Source: Parabacteroides sp. AD58 (lineage in GTDB: Bacteria; Bacteroidota; Bacteroidia; Bacteroidales; Tannerellaceae). From it: a stretch of 64,000 nucleotides of DNA. The DNA is taken from the NCBI RefSeq assembly GCF_023744375.2, contig NZ_CP146284.1, forward strand, positions 1,860,001 through 1,924,000, in the 5' to 3' direction. Shown here one piece after another: positions 9,888 through 18,611 of the stretch. Positions within the stretch are counted from its first letter, which is position 1; each line of letters opens with the position of its first letter. Below the pieces are notes generated by a model. The model searched no databases, was not told the DNA's origin, and worked only from the letters and a program-made list of their open reading frames with translations. The translations under genes were made by a program, and so were the position numbers.

Positions 9888-10853
9888 TTATTTTATTGTT
9901 ATTACATTCTGTTCGTTATCCTTTACATAATGGAAATGATGTTCCATCTGTAAAACCTTCAACACCTGTTCCACTCCGTCTTTGCTCCGGAACTTTCCCG
10001 TATAACGTTCCTTCAAAAAGGCTTGGTTCTGATGCTGTATCTTCACATCAAAATACAAAGACAACTTATCCATAATTCTGGAAATCGGTTCATTCCGGAA
10101 ACAGATCATACCTTCTTTCCATTTGAAATAATCTGGATTCTGAATAAATTCCGAATAATATTGCCCGTCCTTGGAATAAACCATCTCTCCAGGTTTCATC
10201 GAATGAGGTTCCCGCCACCTTGATGATTCCAGTAAGACACTTCCTTTTAATAAAGCCACTTCAAAGTCAGCTTCTTCTTCATAGGCTAAAACATTAAATT
10301 CAGTTCCCAATACTTTTACATCCACTTTCGAAGTCTTTACGACAAATGGAACCTTTTCATTCCGACGAACTTCAAAAAAGGCTTCTCCTGAAAGTTCCAC
10401 CGAACGAGTATCTTTCTGAAAAGATAATGGATAAACTAATTTGGAATGGGCATTCAGCCACACTTTTGTACTATCCGGTAAAATCAGTTCAGCCCGTTGT
10501 CCGGCAGGTACATATAAAGTTTGGTATAGAGGTTTCTCTTCTACATCTCTTTCAGGTTGTCTGAACTCCCACCCATACTGAATTCCTAATACCAACAAAA
10601 TCACAGCTGCAACCTTCGCCAATTCTATGCCAACCGAACGAAGCTTCATTTGCTTTGCCCGCTTCTGAAGCATCTGGGCTGCCGATTGGTTCATCACGGA
10701 GATGTCGAATGCTTTATGTAAAGCCATGAACTCCTTTACATGCGCTTCATCCGCATCCAGCCAATCGACAACTTGCTCTGCTTCTTCTGCCGTTACTCGT
10801 CCTTCAATATATCGCTGTAATAATTCGTAATCCATCTTTTTTATCCGTTTCAT
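9888..10853 (-). CDS. FecR family anti-sigma factor
   Basis: 321 residues. Cytoplasmic N-terminal helical region (1-75, EQVVDWLDADEAHVKEF), one membrane segment (about 78-95, VAAVILLVLGIQYGW), periplasmic FecR domain (about 110-215: VPAGQRAELILPDSTKVWLNAHSKLVYP) and a C-terminal DUF4974 domain (about 250-318: ISRIMDKLSLYFDVKI). It should hold an ECF sigma factor until the STN domain of SusC signals ligand. No sigma gene adjoins it: its 5' neighbour is the divergent fucosidase. The only ECF gene in the window is 7 kb away, see findings. Confidence 0.93.
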   Translation of the reverse strand: MKRIKKMDYELLQRYIEGRVTAEEAEQVVDWLDADEAHVKEFMALHKAFDISVMNQSAAQMLQKRAKQMKLRSVGIELAKVAAVILLVLGIQYGWEFRQPERDVEEKPLYQTLYVPAGQRAELILPDSTKVWLNAHSKLVYPLSFQKDTRSVELSGEAFFEVRRNEKVPFVVKTSKVDVKVLGTEFNVLAYEEEADFEVALLKGSVLLESSRWREPHSMKPGEMVYSKDGQYYSEFIQNPDYFKWKEGMICFRNEPISRIMDKLSLYFDVKIQHQNQAFLKERYTGKFRSKDGVEQVLKVLQMEHHFHYVKDNEQNVITIK

Positions 10854-11033
10854 TAATATGACAATTTAACCTGAAAAACCCCTGAACAAAAAATCCACTT
10901 TTTTCAGAAAAAAAATCAAGAGGTCGATTTTCTTGTATATTTTGCCTGTTTCGTATTAGGAGAAATGACTGATATTCCGTTTCTTTGTTCTAACAAATAA
11001 AAACGGATTGCAAACTTAAACAACAAAAATGGG

Positions 11034-13259
11034 ATGAAGAATATTTGGAGTTTATTAAGTGTCACTTTATTACTGACCGCTTGCGGCTCAAAGCAGCAAG
11101 ACCAGATGGCGTTTCAAAACACGATTCCAATCGAGCCTACCGATAGCAAAGAAATGATTATCGAAAAAGCAGCTCACGTGGTTCCAACGGAAAACCAGTT
11201 GGCAGCTCTTCATAATGAATACATAGCATTTATCCATTTCGGTCCCAATACATTTACCCGCCGCGAATGGGGAACTGGCATGGAAGATCCAAAAGTCTTC
11301 AACTTGAAGAATCTGGATACAGACCAGTGGTGTGAAACCCTGAAAGCAGCCGGTATGAAAATGGTTATTCTGACAGTAAAGCATCACGATGGTTTTGTAT
11401 TATGGCAAAGCCGTTACACGACTCATGGAATTATGTCGAGTCCATTTCAGAATGGGAAGGGAGATGTCCTAAGAGACTTATCGGCTTCCTGCCAGAAATA
11501 TGGATTAAAACTGGGTATTTATCTTTCTCCAGCTGATTTGTTCCAGATAGAAAGTCCAGACGGTCTATACGGGAACCTGAGTAAATATACCAAAAGGACG
11601 ATTCCGCGTGAAGTTCCTGGCCGCCCGTTTGCCAACCAGACTAAATTTGAGTTTGAGGTGGATGATTACAATGAGTATTTCCTCAACCAGTTGTTTGAAT
11701 TGCTGACTGAATACGGTCCTATTTATGAAGTATGGTTCGACGGAGCTCATCCGAAGCGGAAAGGCGGACAACGGTATAACTATACCGCCTGGAAGGAATT
11801 GATTCACACGCTGGCTCCGCAAGCCGTTATCTTTGGCCGTGAAGATGTCCGTTGGTGCGGTAATGAAGCAGGACAAACCCGAGACACCGAATGGAACGTC
11901 ATTACTTATCCGCACAATCCGGATACAGCTACGGTTTTCGTAGATATGATGGATAAAGACCTGGGCAGTCGCGAGGTATTGTATAAAGCGAAATACTTGC
12001 ATTACCAACAGGCTGAAACGAATACCTCCATCCGCGAAGGCTGGTTCTACCGCGACGATACGCATCAGAAAGTTAGAAGTGCTGACGATGTGTTTGATAT
12101 TTACGAGCGTGCTGTTGGCGGTAATTCCACCTTCCTGTTGAATATTCCTCCCAATCGCGACGGACGTTTCTCACCAGCCGACGTGGCTTCGCTGACGGAA
12201 GCCGGGAAACGGATCCGGGAGACTTACGGTACGAACTTATTGGAAGGAGCCAAAGGCCCAAAAGAAGTTTTGGACGATGACGAGAATACCTATGTCGAAT
12301 TGGATGGAAAGAAGAAAGAGATCACAATCTCGACACCTCAACTTATTACATTCAATCGTTTGCTCTTGCAGGAAGCCATCGCTTCGCATAGTGAACGAGT
12401 TGAGAAACATGCGGTAGATGCCTGGATTGACGGCCAGTGGAAAGAAATTGCCCAAGCGACCAATATCGGATACAAACGCATCCTCCGTTTCCCGGATGTG
12501 ACTACGGACAAGATTCGCATCCGTTTCCTGGAAAACCGGGCGAATCCGGCTATCCATACCATCACGGCTCATCACTATCAGGCACGTCCGCCTCAGTTGG
12601 ACTTTATCCGGGATCTCGCCGGAAATGTTCGTATTGAGCCCAAACTGCAAGACTTCCAATGGAATCAATACGGAGAAAATGCCTCTAAGAATTTGAGTCA
12701 AGGATATACCGTCTATTATACAACAGACGGCAGTACTCCGACTACTTCATCCACAAAATACACAAAACCGTTCCAGATGGAAAATGGAGAAGTAAAGGCC
12801 TTTGCTGTATTAAATGGGATGGAAGGTGCCATGCAGTCAGATCATTTCGGATGGATCAAACAAGACTGGAAACTAATCTCGGCTAGCAGCGAAACAGAAG
12901 AGCATGCTGCCACATTAGCTTTCGATGAACAGCCTCTTACCTATTGGTTATCCAAGCCAGGCAACAGGCAGTCTATCGCTATCGACTTAGGAACTCCACG
13001 CGAGCTCAGGGGATTTGCTTACACACCGCAGACTGTCAATGCCGAAGGTATGATGGAAAAAGGAGTATTCTATGTTAGTGCTGATGGCAAGAGTTGGAAA
13101 AAGGTTGAAGATTTTGAATTCGGTAATCTGATCAACGACCCGACCAAACGCCAGCATTACTTCCAGCAACCGGTTTCAGCCCGCTTCGTTAAAATAGAAG
13201 CCACCCGTATCGCCGCCGGAGGTCAGGTAGTAGCTATTGCAGAATTAGATTTGTTCTAA
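11034..13259 (+). CDS. GH29 alpha-L-fucosidase lipoprotein with C-terminal accessory domains
   Basis: 741 residues. Lipobox LLLTACG with Cys17. The GH29 catalytic domain spans about 40-400: MVILTVKHHDGFVLW (residues 110-124) and VWFDGAHP, whose Asp236 is at the position of the family's catalytic nucleophile. A chitobiase-like domain (YTTDGSTPTTSST, about 565-610) and an F5/8 discoidin/CBM32-like domain (about 620-741) follow. It removes terminal alpha-L-fucose, probably from host or plant glycans. Encoded opposite to and convergent with the second SusD gene, sharing a bidirectional terminator; best seen as the enzyme of that module. Confidence 0.92.
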   Translation: MKNIWSLLSVTLLLTACGSKQQDQMAFQNTIPIEPTDSKEMIIEKAAHVVPTENQLAALHNEYIAFIHFGPNTFTRREWGTGMEDPKVFNLKNLDTDQWCETLKAAGMKMVILTVKHHDGFVLWQSRYTTHGIMSSPFQNGKGDVLRDLSASCQKYGLKLGIYLSPADLFQIESPDGLYGNLSKYTKRTIPREVPGRPFANQTKFEFEVDDYNEYFLNQLFELLTEYGPIYEVWFDGAHPKRKGGQRYNYTAWKELIHTLAPQAVIFGREDVRWCGNEAGQTRDTEWNVITYPHNPDTATVFVDMMDKDLGSREVLYKAKYLHYQQAETNTSIREGWFYRDDTHQKVRSADDVFDIYERAVGGNSTFLLNIPPNRDGRFSPADVASLTEAGKRIRETYGTNLLEGAKGPKEVLDDDENTYVELDGKKKEITISTPQLITFNRLLLQEAIASHSERVEKHAVDAWIDGQWKEIAQATNIGYKRILRFPDVTTDKIRIRFLENRANPAIHTITAHHYQARPPQLDFIRDLAGNVRIEPKLQDFQWNQYGENASKNLSQGYTVYYTTDGSTPTTSSTKYTKPFQMENGEVKAFAVLNGMEGAMQSDHFGWIKQDWKLISASSETEEHAATLAFDEQPLTYWLSKPGNRQSIAIDLGTPRELRGFAYTPQTVNAEGMMEKGVFYVSADGKSWKKVEDFEFGNLINDPTKRQHYFQQPVSARFVKIEATRIAAGGQVVAIAELDLF

Positions 13260-13294
13260 ACTTCACGAATCTTTTTCGTGGAATTAACTCACAT

Positions 13295-13330
13295 AGAAAA
13301 GCCCCTCGGAGAGATTCGAAGGGCTTTTCT
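13295..13330. terminator. Bidirectional terminator between fucosidase and SusD
   Basis: Stem AGAAAAGCCC/GGGCTTTTCT followed by CTTTTT on the plus strand and preceded by A-rich sequence for the minus strand. It sits between convergent genes. A smaller hairpin CACGAA/TTCGTG is at 13264-13280. Confidence 0.8.
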
Positions 13331-13348
13331 CTTTTTCCGGGTCTTTCT

Positions 13349-14983
13349 TTAATATCCCGGGTTTTGTGTCAGCTGTTTATTCAGTGTAAGTACATTGTCG
13401 GGAATCGGGAAAACAGTGGTATAACCATTTTCTTCTTGCGGTAACTGCGGGCGACTGCTATATGTCCTCGTAAACCGACCAAAGCGAACCAAGTCTTGTC
13501 GGCGCCAGCCTTCCCAAGCCAATTCCAACTGACGTTCTGCCAGAATATTCTCAAGCGTGGCTTTCCGTTCCGGCATGCCTGCCCGCCGGCGTACTTCGTT
13601 AAGTTCGCTGTCACCATTCTCACCGTTTCTCACTTTGGCCTCACTCTTCATCAGCAGGGCATCCGCATACCGGAAAAGGACAATATCATTGTCAGATAAT
13701 TTTCCGTCCTTCGTTCCCTGACTATCTACTTCGTATTTCTTCATCCGCGCTCCAGCCGTCTTCTCGGCTGCCAGTCCTGAAAGATCCAGCTGAATATCCC
13801 AAGGGAGATATTCCAAGACCGTTCCATTATCCAACCGAACCGTATCACCGTTCAAGTCTAATACAACTCCCGCAAAATAGCAGGCATCAAAGCGGGTATC
13901 GACAGAATCCGTTCCGTAACCAAATGTCTGAAGGGCTTCGATAGTAGCACTCGATCCATTCTCGCCTCCCAGTCCATACGCCTTGGCATGATTATAATGA
14001 CGGGAACGGAAAAGATTCTGCATTTGATTCGTATATAAATTCTTATCCATCGGAATGGTAAAGATGTTCTCTTCCGAACCTTCGTTATAGACTTTGAAGT
14101 TATCGGTATAAGCAGGAGAAAGTCGGTAGCCACAGACTGCCAGTGAATCACAATATGCCATCGTTGTTTGCCAGGCATTCAGGGAACGGTCGCCTACCTG
14201 AAAATAAATCGACTTTCCATCCGGGCGGGCGGTAGTCGTCCACCGGTCATGCAAATAGACTTCGCAGTTTAATGCCAGTTTAGCCAACAGAAAGAATGCC
14301 ACCGGGCGCGTTACCCGTCCGTAATAATCACCCGGATAATTACTTCGTTCCAAACTCAAATCGGGTAATGCAGCCTGAAGTTCATCCACGATAAACCGGA
14401 AAACCTCACTCCGTTCGCTTTGTTTTACATCTTGCATCGGCGTAGACGACGACAACACCAACGGCACACGCCCGAAAAGATCGACCAAATAATAATAGTA
14501 TAAGGCACGGATTGCCCGGACTTCCGCCAAATAAGGTGACAACTCGTACTCCGGATGTTGTTTCTGCAAGGTCTGTAAGATTTCCAGGGATTTATTACTT
14601 AATACGATCACCTTATACAGATATTCCCAGGTCGCCTGGATCGCGTAATTATTCGTTCCCCAACGATGCAAGAACAATCCTTGCCAAAAACCACCGTCGT
14701 ACCAGTCGCCGCCTCGTGTCGGAAGCATGGCCTCATCCGTCGTAAACGTATTCAAGTCGTATACGCCACGATACGTTCCTTGCAGACCCTGACTATCACT
14801 ATTTCCTCCTATATAATTATATAAGGTAGCTACTGTATTCAGATAAATATTGGCTGGCGTATCAAAGGCTTCTTCTTCAGAAATCTGATCACGCGGATGT
14901 TCTTCCAAGAATTTACTGCATCCCATTAACAGGAAAAGACTACTTATATATAGAAACAAACTGAACTTCTTCATACCCGACAA
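13349..14983 (-). CDS. RagB/SusD family surface glycan-binding lipoprotein (second pair)
   Basis: 544 residues from the first ATG; Met4 (14974) is equally possible. Signal peptide with lipobox SLFLLMGC, then SKFLEEHPRDQISEEEAF, the helical core with AIRALYYYYLVDLFGRVPLV, and the C-terminal ending LNKQLTQNPGY. It begins 3 bp after the stop of its SusC partner, so the two are translationally close. The protein should bind the glycan at the cell surface for that transporter. Confidence 0.92.
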   Translation of the reverse strand: MSGMKKFSLFLYISSLFLLMGCSKFLEEHPRDQISEEEAFDTPANIYLNTVATLYNYIGGNSDSQGLQGTYRGVYDLNTFTTDEAMLPTRGGDWYDGGFWQGLFLHRWGTNNYAIQATWEYLYKVIVLSNKSLEILQTLQKQHPEYELSPYLAEVRAIRALYYYYLVDLFGRVPLVLSSSTPMQDVKQSERSEVFRFIVDELQAALPDLSLERSNYPGDYYGRVTRPVAFFLLAKLALNCEVYLHDRWTTTARPDGKSIYFQVGDRSLNAWQTTMAYCDSLAVCGYRLSPAYTDNFKVYNEGSEENIFTIPMDKNLYTNQMQNLFRSRHYNHAKAYGLGGENGSSATIEALQTFGYGTDSVDTRFDACYFAGVVLDLNGDTVRLDNGTVLEYLPWDIQLDLSGLAAEKTAGARMKKYEVDSQGTKDGKLSDNDIVLFRYADALLMKSEAKVRNGENGDSELNEVRRRAGMPERKATLENILAERQLELAWEGWRRQDLVRFGRFTRTYSSRPQLPQEENGYTTVFPIPDNVLTLNKQLTQNPGY

Positions 14984-14986
14984 ACA

Positions 14987-17752
14987 TTAAAATTGGAAAT
15001 TCAAACCGATTGAATACGAACGGGCCACCGGATAATTCCGTTTATCGTCAACTCCCAGTGTACTGTTCACAATCGAACTATTAATCATTGGCGTCAAACC
15101 AGAATAAGCGGTTATGGTTGCCAAATTATTTACAGACGCAGACAAGCGCAAATACCGAATATATTTCTTCAGTTTCCCCAAAGGTACGTTCCAGCCAACT
15201 GTCAGATAATCAAAATTGACATAGTCTCCGTTTTCCAACCAATAGTCGGTAGCGGTCTGGTCTTTGATCCGCTGTTCGGGAGCACCTTTCATGACGTTAT
15301 AGTCCGGGAAACTTCCCATATTCATATAACTCAGTGCCGTTCCATTATAAATCTTGTGTCCGAAAGCGCCATTCATCTGCAGGGAGATATCGAAGTTGCG
15401 GTATCGGAAACTGAAGTTCGAGCCCAACGTCGCCTTAGGTGTAGCTTGGCCTGCTACATAACGGTCTTCTCCATCCTCCAGATTTACCCCATTTCCATTC
15501 AAGTCCGCCACTTCGTACCGGTAACTGCCGTCGGCCTGTTCCACCAATCCGGTACAATGCGGCAAATAGAAAACACCCAACGACTCTCCTACTATCTGAT
15601 ATACAATATGATTGTTTCCACCGTGAAAACCGGCTCCGTTCAGGCTGGCTATCGGCGTATATTGCGGTGCCGACATATATTGTCCGTTATACATACCGCT
15701 CAACGATAACAGTTTATTCTTCTGGAAAGCAACATTCACATTAATATTCAGTTCCATATCTTTCTTTTGAAGCGGAGTGATGCCCAAGCCCAGTTCGACT
15801 CCACTATTTTCCATCGAGCCTAAATTGGCCAATAACTTATTATAGGCAAACGGTGGTACACCCACATCATACAGATATAACATATCACTCGTTTTAGCCC
15901 GATAATAATCGGCAGCCAAGATCAGACGATTCTGGAAGAAACCGGCATCCAGCCCGACATTGACCGTCCGCTTCACTTCCCATTTCAAATCCGGATTGGC
16001 ATTTCTGATCACACCCATCGTAACCGTAGGTGCTCCGTTTACCGAAACAACCCCATTCGGTTTCATTAACTGTAAAGAGTTATACGAATCAATGGCTCCT
16101 AAATTACCCGATACACCATAACCCGCACGCAGTTTCAGATTATTCAGAAACGAGACGTCTTTCAGAAAACCTTCTTCCGACAAGATCCACGCCAGTGATG
16201 TAGAAGGGAAAAATCCCCAACGGTTATTCTCTCCTACTTTCGACGAAGCATCCGCGCGGGCATTGGCCGTCAAGACATACTTTCCGTCATACACATAGTT
16301 AATACGGGCCAGGAAAGAAGCCAACCGGGGTGATTCATAAAACGAACCTGTTCCTTCCCACAAGCGGACAGCACCAGCCTGCAAGTTATTATATCCATAC
16401 TGGTCGGTAGTAAAGTTGGTCACAGTAGTATAAAATCCGGTCAGAATCTTTTTCTGTACTTCCGCCAATCCCAGGACATCCAATTTATGCTTTCCCCAGG
16501 TATTAGCATAGCTCAACATCATGTTGCCAAGCAAGTCTTCCGTCTTGTTTTCCCCTTTGTAAGCTTGTCCGTGTGCCCAGACCGAAGTAGGCAGATACTG
16601 CGAATTTTCTATGACATTATAAGAATACGAGCCAAAAACAGAAAACGTCAGATGCCGGTTCAGCAACAGAGAAAGTTTCATGTGCGTATTAAAATGGGCA
16701 TTCGATTCATCATCCTGCACCTCCAGCCAAGCCAACGGATTGGTGATCTGACTGGCATTCGTAATCTGATCCCACGAGCCTGTTTTCACGTTCCGATGAT
16801 TTGGGAAAGTCGGATTGAATGTAGCCGCCGAATAGAAGGTCTTTTGTTCATCCGTCAGGTAATTATTCTTCTGCAAAGAACCGAACAAACCCATATCCAA
16901 CTGAAAACGATCCTGAAAGGCTTTCTGCGACAGATTCACCTTCGCCGTAAAATTCTGATACGCATTATTCTGCACCACTTCTTTCCGGTCCATCATACCG
17001 ATAGAAGCTCGGTAATTGGTTGTATTCGTCCCGCCTCCAAAAGCGATATGGTGATTTTGCATGACTCCCAAACGAGTAATCTCTTCGGGAAAATTCGTCT
17101 GGTTGCCTAAATCCAGAATATCCACATTCAGTTGCCGTGCTACTGCCCGGAATTCATCGGCAGAAAGCATTTCCAGATTCTTGTAAACCGACTGAATGCC
17201 ATAATTTCCCGTATAACTTACCCGAAAAGATTCACTTTTCCCTTTCTTGGTTGCCACCTCAATTACGCCGGAAGCACCCCGAGATCCGTATTGGGCAGTC
17301 TCGGACGCATCTTTCAAAATCGTGAAACTCTCAATGTCGGCCGGATAAATCGTATTCAATGCACTCAGATCAGCCGATACCCCGTCAATAATTACCAAGG
17401 GATCATTTCCTCCCGTCAGAGAAGTTGTTCCTCTGACACGTACCGACGACAGCATCGCTGCCCGGTTTTCTCCTGAAGAGATACTGACACCCGCCGATTG
17501 TCCGCTCAAAGCTTCCAAGGGTGTCGTTACAAATCCTTTATTCATCCGCTTTTCAGAAACCTTATCGACAGCCCCCGATACGGTTTGCTGGCTTCCGACG
17601 GCATATCCGACCTTGATTTCTTCGACCCGCAATGAATCTATCCGCAATGTATCTGAAGAGATTAACTCCACTTGTCCCTTCGCGCCCAATGAAAAGCCTA
17701 AGAAACAGGCCATCAACAACTGGCGCACCTGTGTTTTAATGGTACGATCCAT
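14987..17752 (-). CDS. SusC-like TonB-dependent transporter, short form without STN
   Basis: 921 residues. After the signal peptide (LLMACFLGFSLGAKG) there is only a short linker, then the plug domain directly (EEIKVGYAVGSQQTVSGAV, RVRGTTSLTGGNDPLVIIDG, ILKDASETAQYGSRGASGVIEV) and the beta-barrel. Both the STN domain and the carboxypeptidase-like domain of typical SusC proteins are missing, so it cannot signal through a FecR protein in the usual way. It lies 60 bp downstream of the ECF sigma gene on the same strand and is probably transcribed with it. Confidence 0.92.
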   Translation of the reverse strand: MDRTIKTQVRQLLMACFLGFSLGAKGQVELISSDTLRIDSLRVEEIKVGYAVGSQQTVSGAVDKVSEKRMNKGFVTTPLEALSGQSAGVSISSGENRAAMLSSVRVRGTTSLTGGNDPLVIIDGVSADLSALNTIYPADIESFTILKDASETAQYGSRGASGVIEVATKKGKSESFRVSYTGNYGIQSVYKNLEMLSADEFRAVARQLNVDILDLGNQTNFPEEITRLGVMQNHHIAFGGGTNTTNYRASIGMMDRKEVVQNNAYQNFTAKVNLSQKAFQDRFQLDMGLFGSLQKNNYLTDEQKTFYSAATFNPTFPNHRNVKTGSWDQITNASQITNPLAWLEVQDDESNAHFNTHMKLSLLLNRHLTFSVFGSYSYNVIENSQYLPTSVWAHGQAYKGENKTEDLLGNMMLSYANTWGKHKLDVLGLAEVQKKILTGFYTTVTNFTTDQYGYNNLQAGAVRLWEGTGSFYESPRLASFLARINYVYDGKYVLTANARADASSKVGENNRWGFFPSTSLAWILSEEGFLKDVSFLNNLKLRAGYGVSGNLGAIDSYNSLQLMKPNGVVSVNGAPTVTMGVIRNANPDLKWEVKRTVNVGLDAGFFQNRLILAADYYRAKTSDMLYLYDVGVPPFAYNKLLANLGSMENSGVELGLGITPLQKKDMELNINVNVAFQKNKLLSLSGMYNGQYMSAPQYTPIASLNGAGFHGGNNHIVYQIVGESLGVFYLPHCTGLVEQADGSYRYEVADLNGNGVNLEDGEDRYVAGQATPKATLGSNFSFRYRNFDISLQMNGAFGHKIYNGTALSYMNMGSFPDYNVMKGAPEQRIKDQTATDYWLENGDYVNFDYLTVGWNVPLGKLKKYIRYLRLSASVNNLATITAYSGLTPMINSSIVNSTLGVDDKRNYPVARSYSIGLNFQF

Positions 17753-17812
17753 AAAGCTTTTTATTTCAGAACAAGTAAACTCAAAAGAAAGTTTACTTTC
17801 GTTTGCTTAAAT

Positions 17813-18355
17813 TTACAAGAACCAGATCAGCAAAGGCAAATAATCTTTCAAGGCAACGCGAAGGACTTTCAATGATTTGGTAATATGATATTCCACACTT
17901 TTGGGAGCCAAGTGCAAGGTTTCGGCTATTTCCTTCACCGACATCTGTTCATAACGGCTCATGATAAAGATCTGACGTGTCTGTTCGGGTAAAGAAGCCA
18001 ATGTATCCTCCAATATCCGGGTTATTTCAGAAGAAAACATCTCTTCCGGATTACAAGCCTGCAAAGTAGCAATCCGATAAGAAGTATCCCGCATCTGTTT
18101 ATCGGAGATATTTTCCATCGCTTCCCATTCGATGGCCTGATGCTTCAGGTAATTCAGTGCCCTATTCTTCAGGATAGTCGTCAGCAAGGCCAATGGCGTA
18201 TTTACCGTCTCCGTCTTCAAAGTCTCCCATAATTGTATCAAAGCCTCTGAAGCAATATCTTCGGCCACCCTGTCATCGCGGACATACGACTTCACAAACA
18301 GGAATGACCGCTTATAGTACTCCGTATATAATCCACTGAAACTGATATTATTCAT
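17813..18355 (-). CDS. ECF RNA polymerase sigma-70 factor (Bacteroidetes expansion family)
   Basis: 180 residues: sigma region 2 (about 8-75, RSFLFVKSYVRDDRVAEDIASEAL) and region 4 with a helix-turn-helix (about 125-170, SVKEIAETLHLAPKSVEYHITKSL). Such factors are held by FecR proteins and activate glycan-uptake genes. No anti-sigma gene follows; the next gene is the STN-less SusC. The nearest FecR gene is at 9.9-10.9 kb. A weak promoter candidate (TTTG, N18, TAACTTTA) lies at 18421-18392 on the minus strand. Confidence 0.92.
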   Translation of the reverse strand: MNNISFSGLYTEYYKRSFLFVKSYVRDDRVAEDIASEALIQLWETLKTETVNTPLALLTTILKNRALNYLKHQAIEWEAMENISDKQMRDTSYRIATLQACNPEEMFSSEITRILEDTLASLPEQTRQIFIMSRYEQMSVKEIAETLHLAPKSVEYHITKSLKVLRVALKDYLPLLIWFL

Positions 18356-18468
18356 GGCACAAGACGTCTGATCTTCTGATCAAATCCGCGGTAAAGTTAA
18401 TGAAAAGTTTGTATCAACAAAGGAAAAACGAAAGACTATTTACGTAAAAATTGATTTACTTTTAATTG

Positions 18469-18550
18469 ATTCATCTTAGTGAATTAAACAGATCACCCGG
18501 GTGAATCAATCAATTCAGCTATATGAATCAATTAATTCACCCGGGTGATG
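18469..18550. repeat. Array A: four 16-bp dyads at exact 22-bp period
   Basis: Units start at 18469, 18491, 18513 and 18535: ATTCATCTTAGTGAAT, GATCACCCGGGTGAAT, ATTCAGCTATATGAAT, ATTCACCCGGGTGATG. They are separated by 6-base spacers taaaca, caatca, caatta. Each unit is a dyad. The array lies 61 bp past the stop of the PurF-like gene and 113 bp upstream of the ECF sigma gene. The same architecture recurs at 46601-46682. Confidence 0.9.
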
Positions 18551-18611
18551 CAAACGAAAGCTTATTTATTTTTAATTAATTACAGTCTCTTATCCAAGAG
18601 TTTATCATGGA

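Noticed and set aside
10965..11000. 11-codon upstream ORF with AGGAG before the fucosidase gene
   Set aside because: Too short, composition not peptide-like, and Shine-Dalgarno sites have little meaning in Bacteroidetes; noted only as a possibility.
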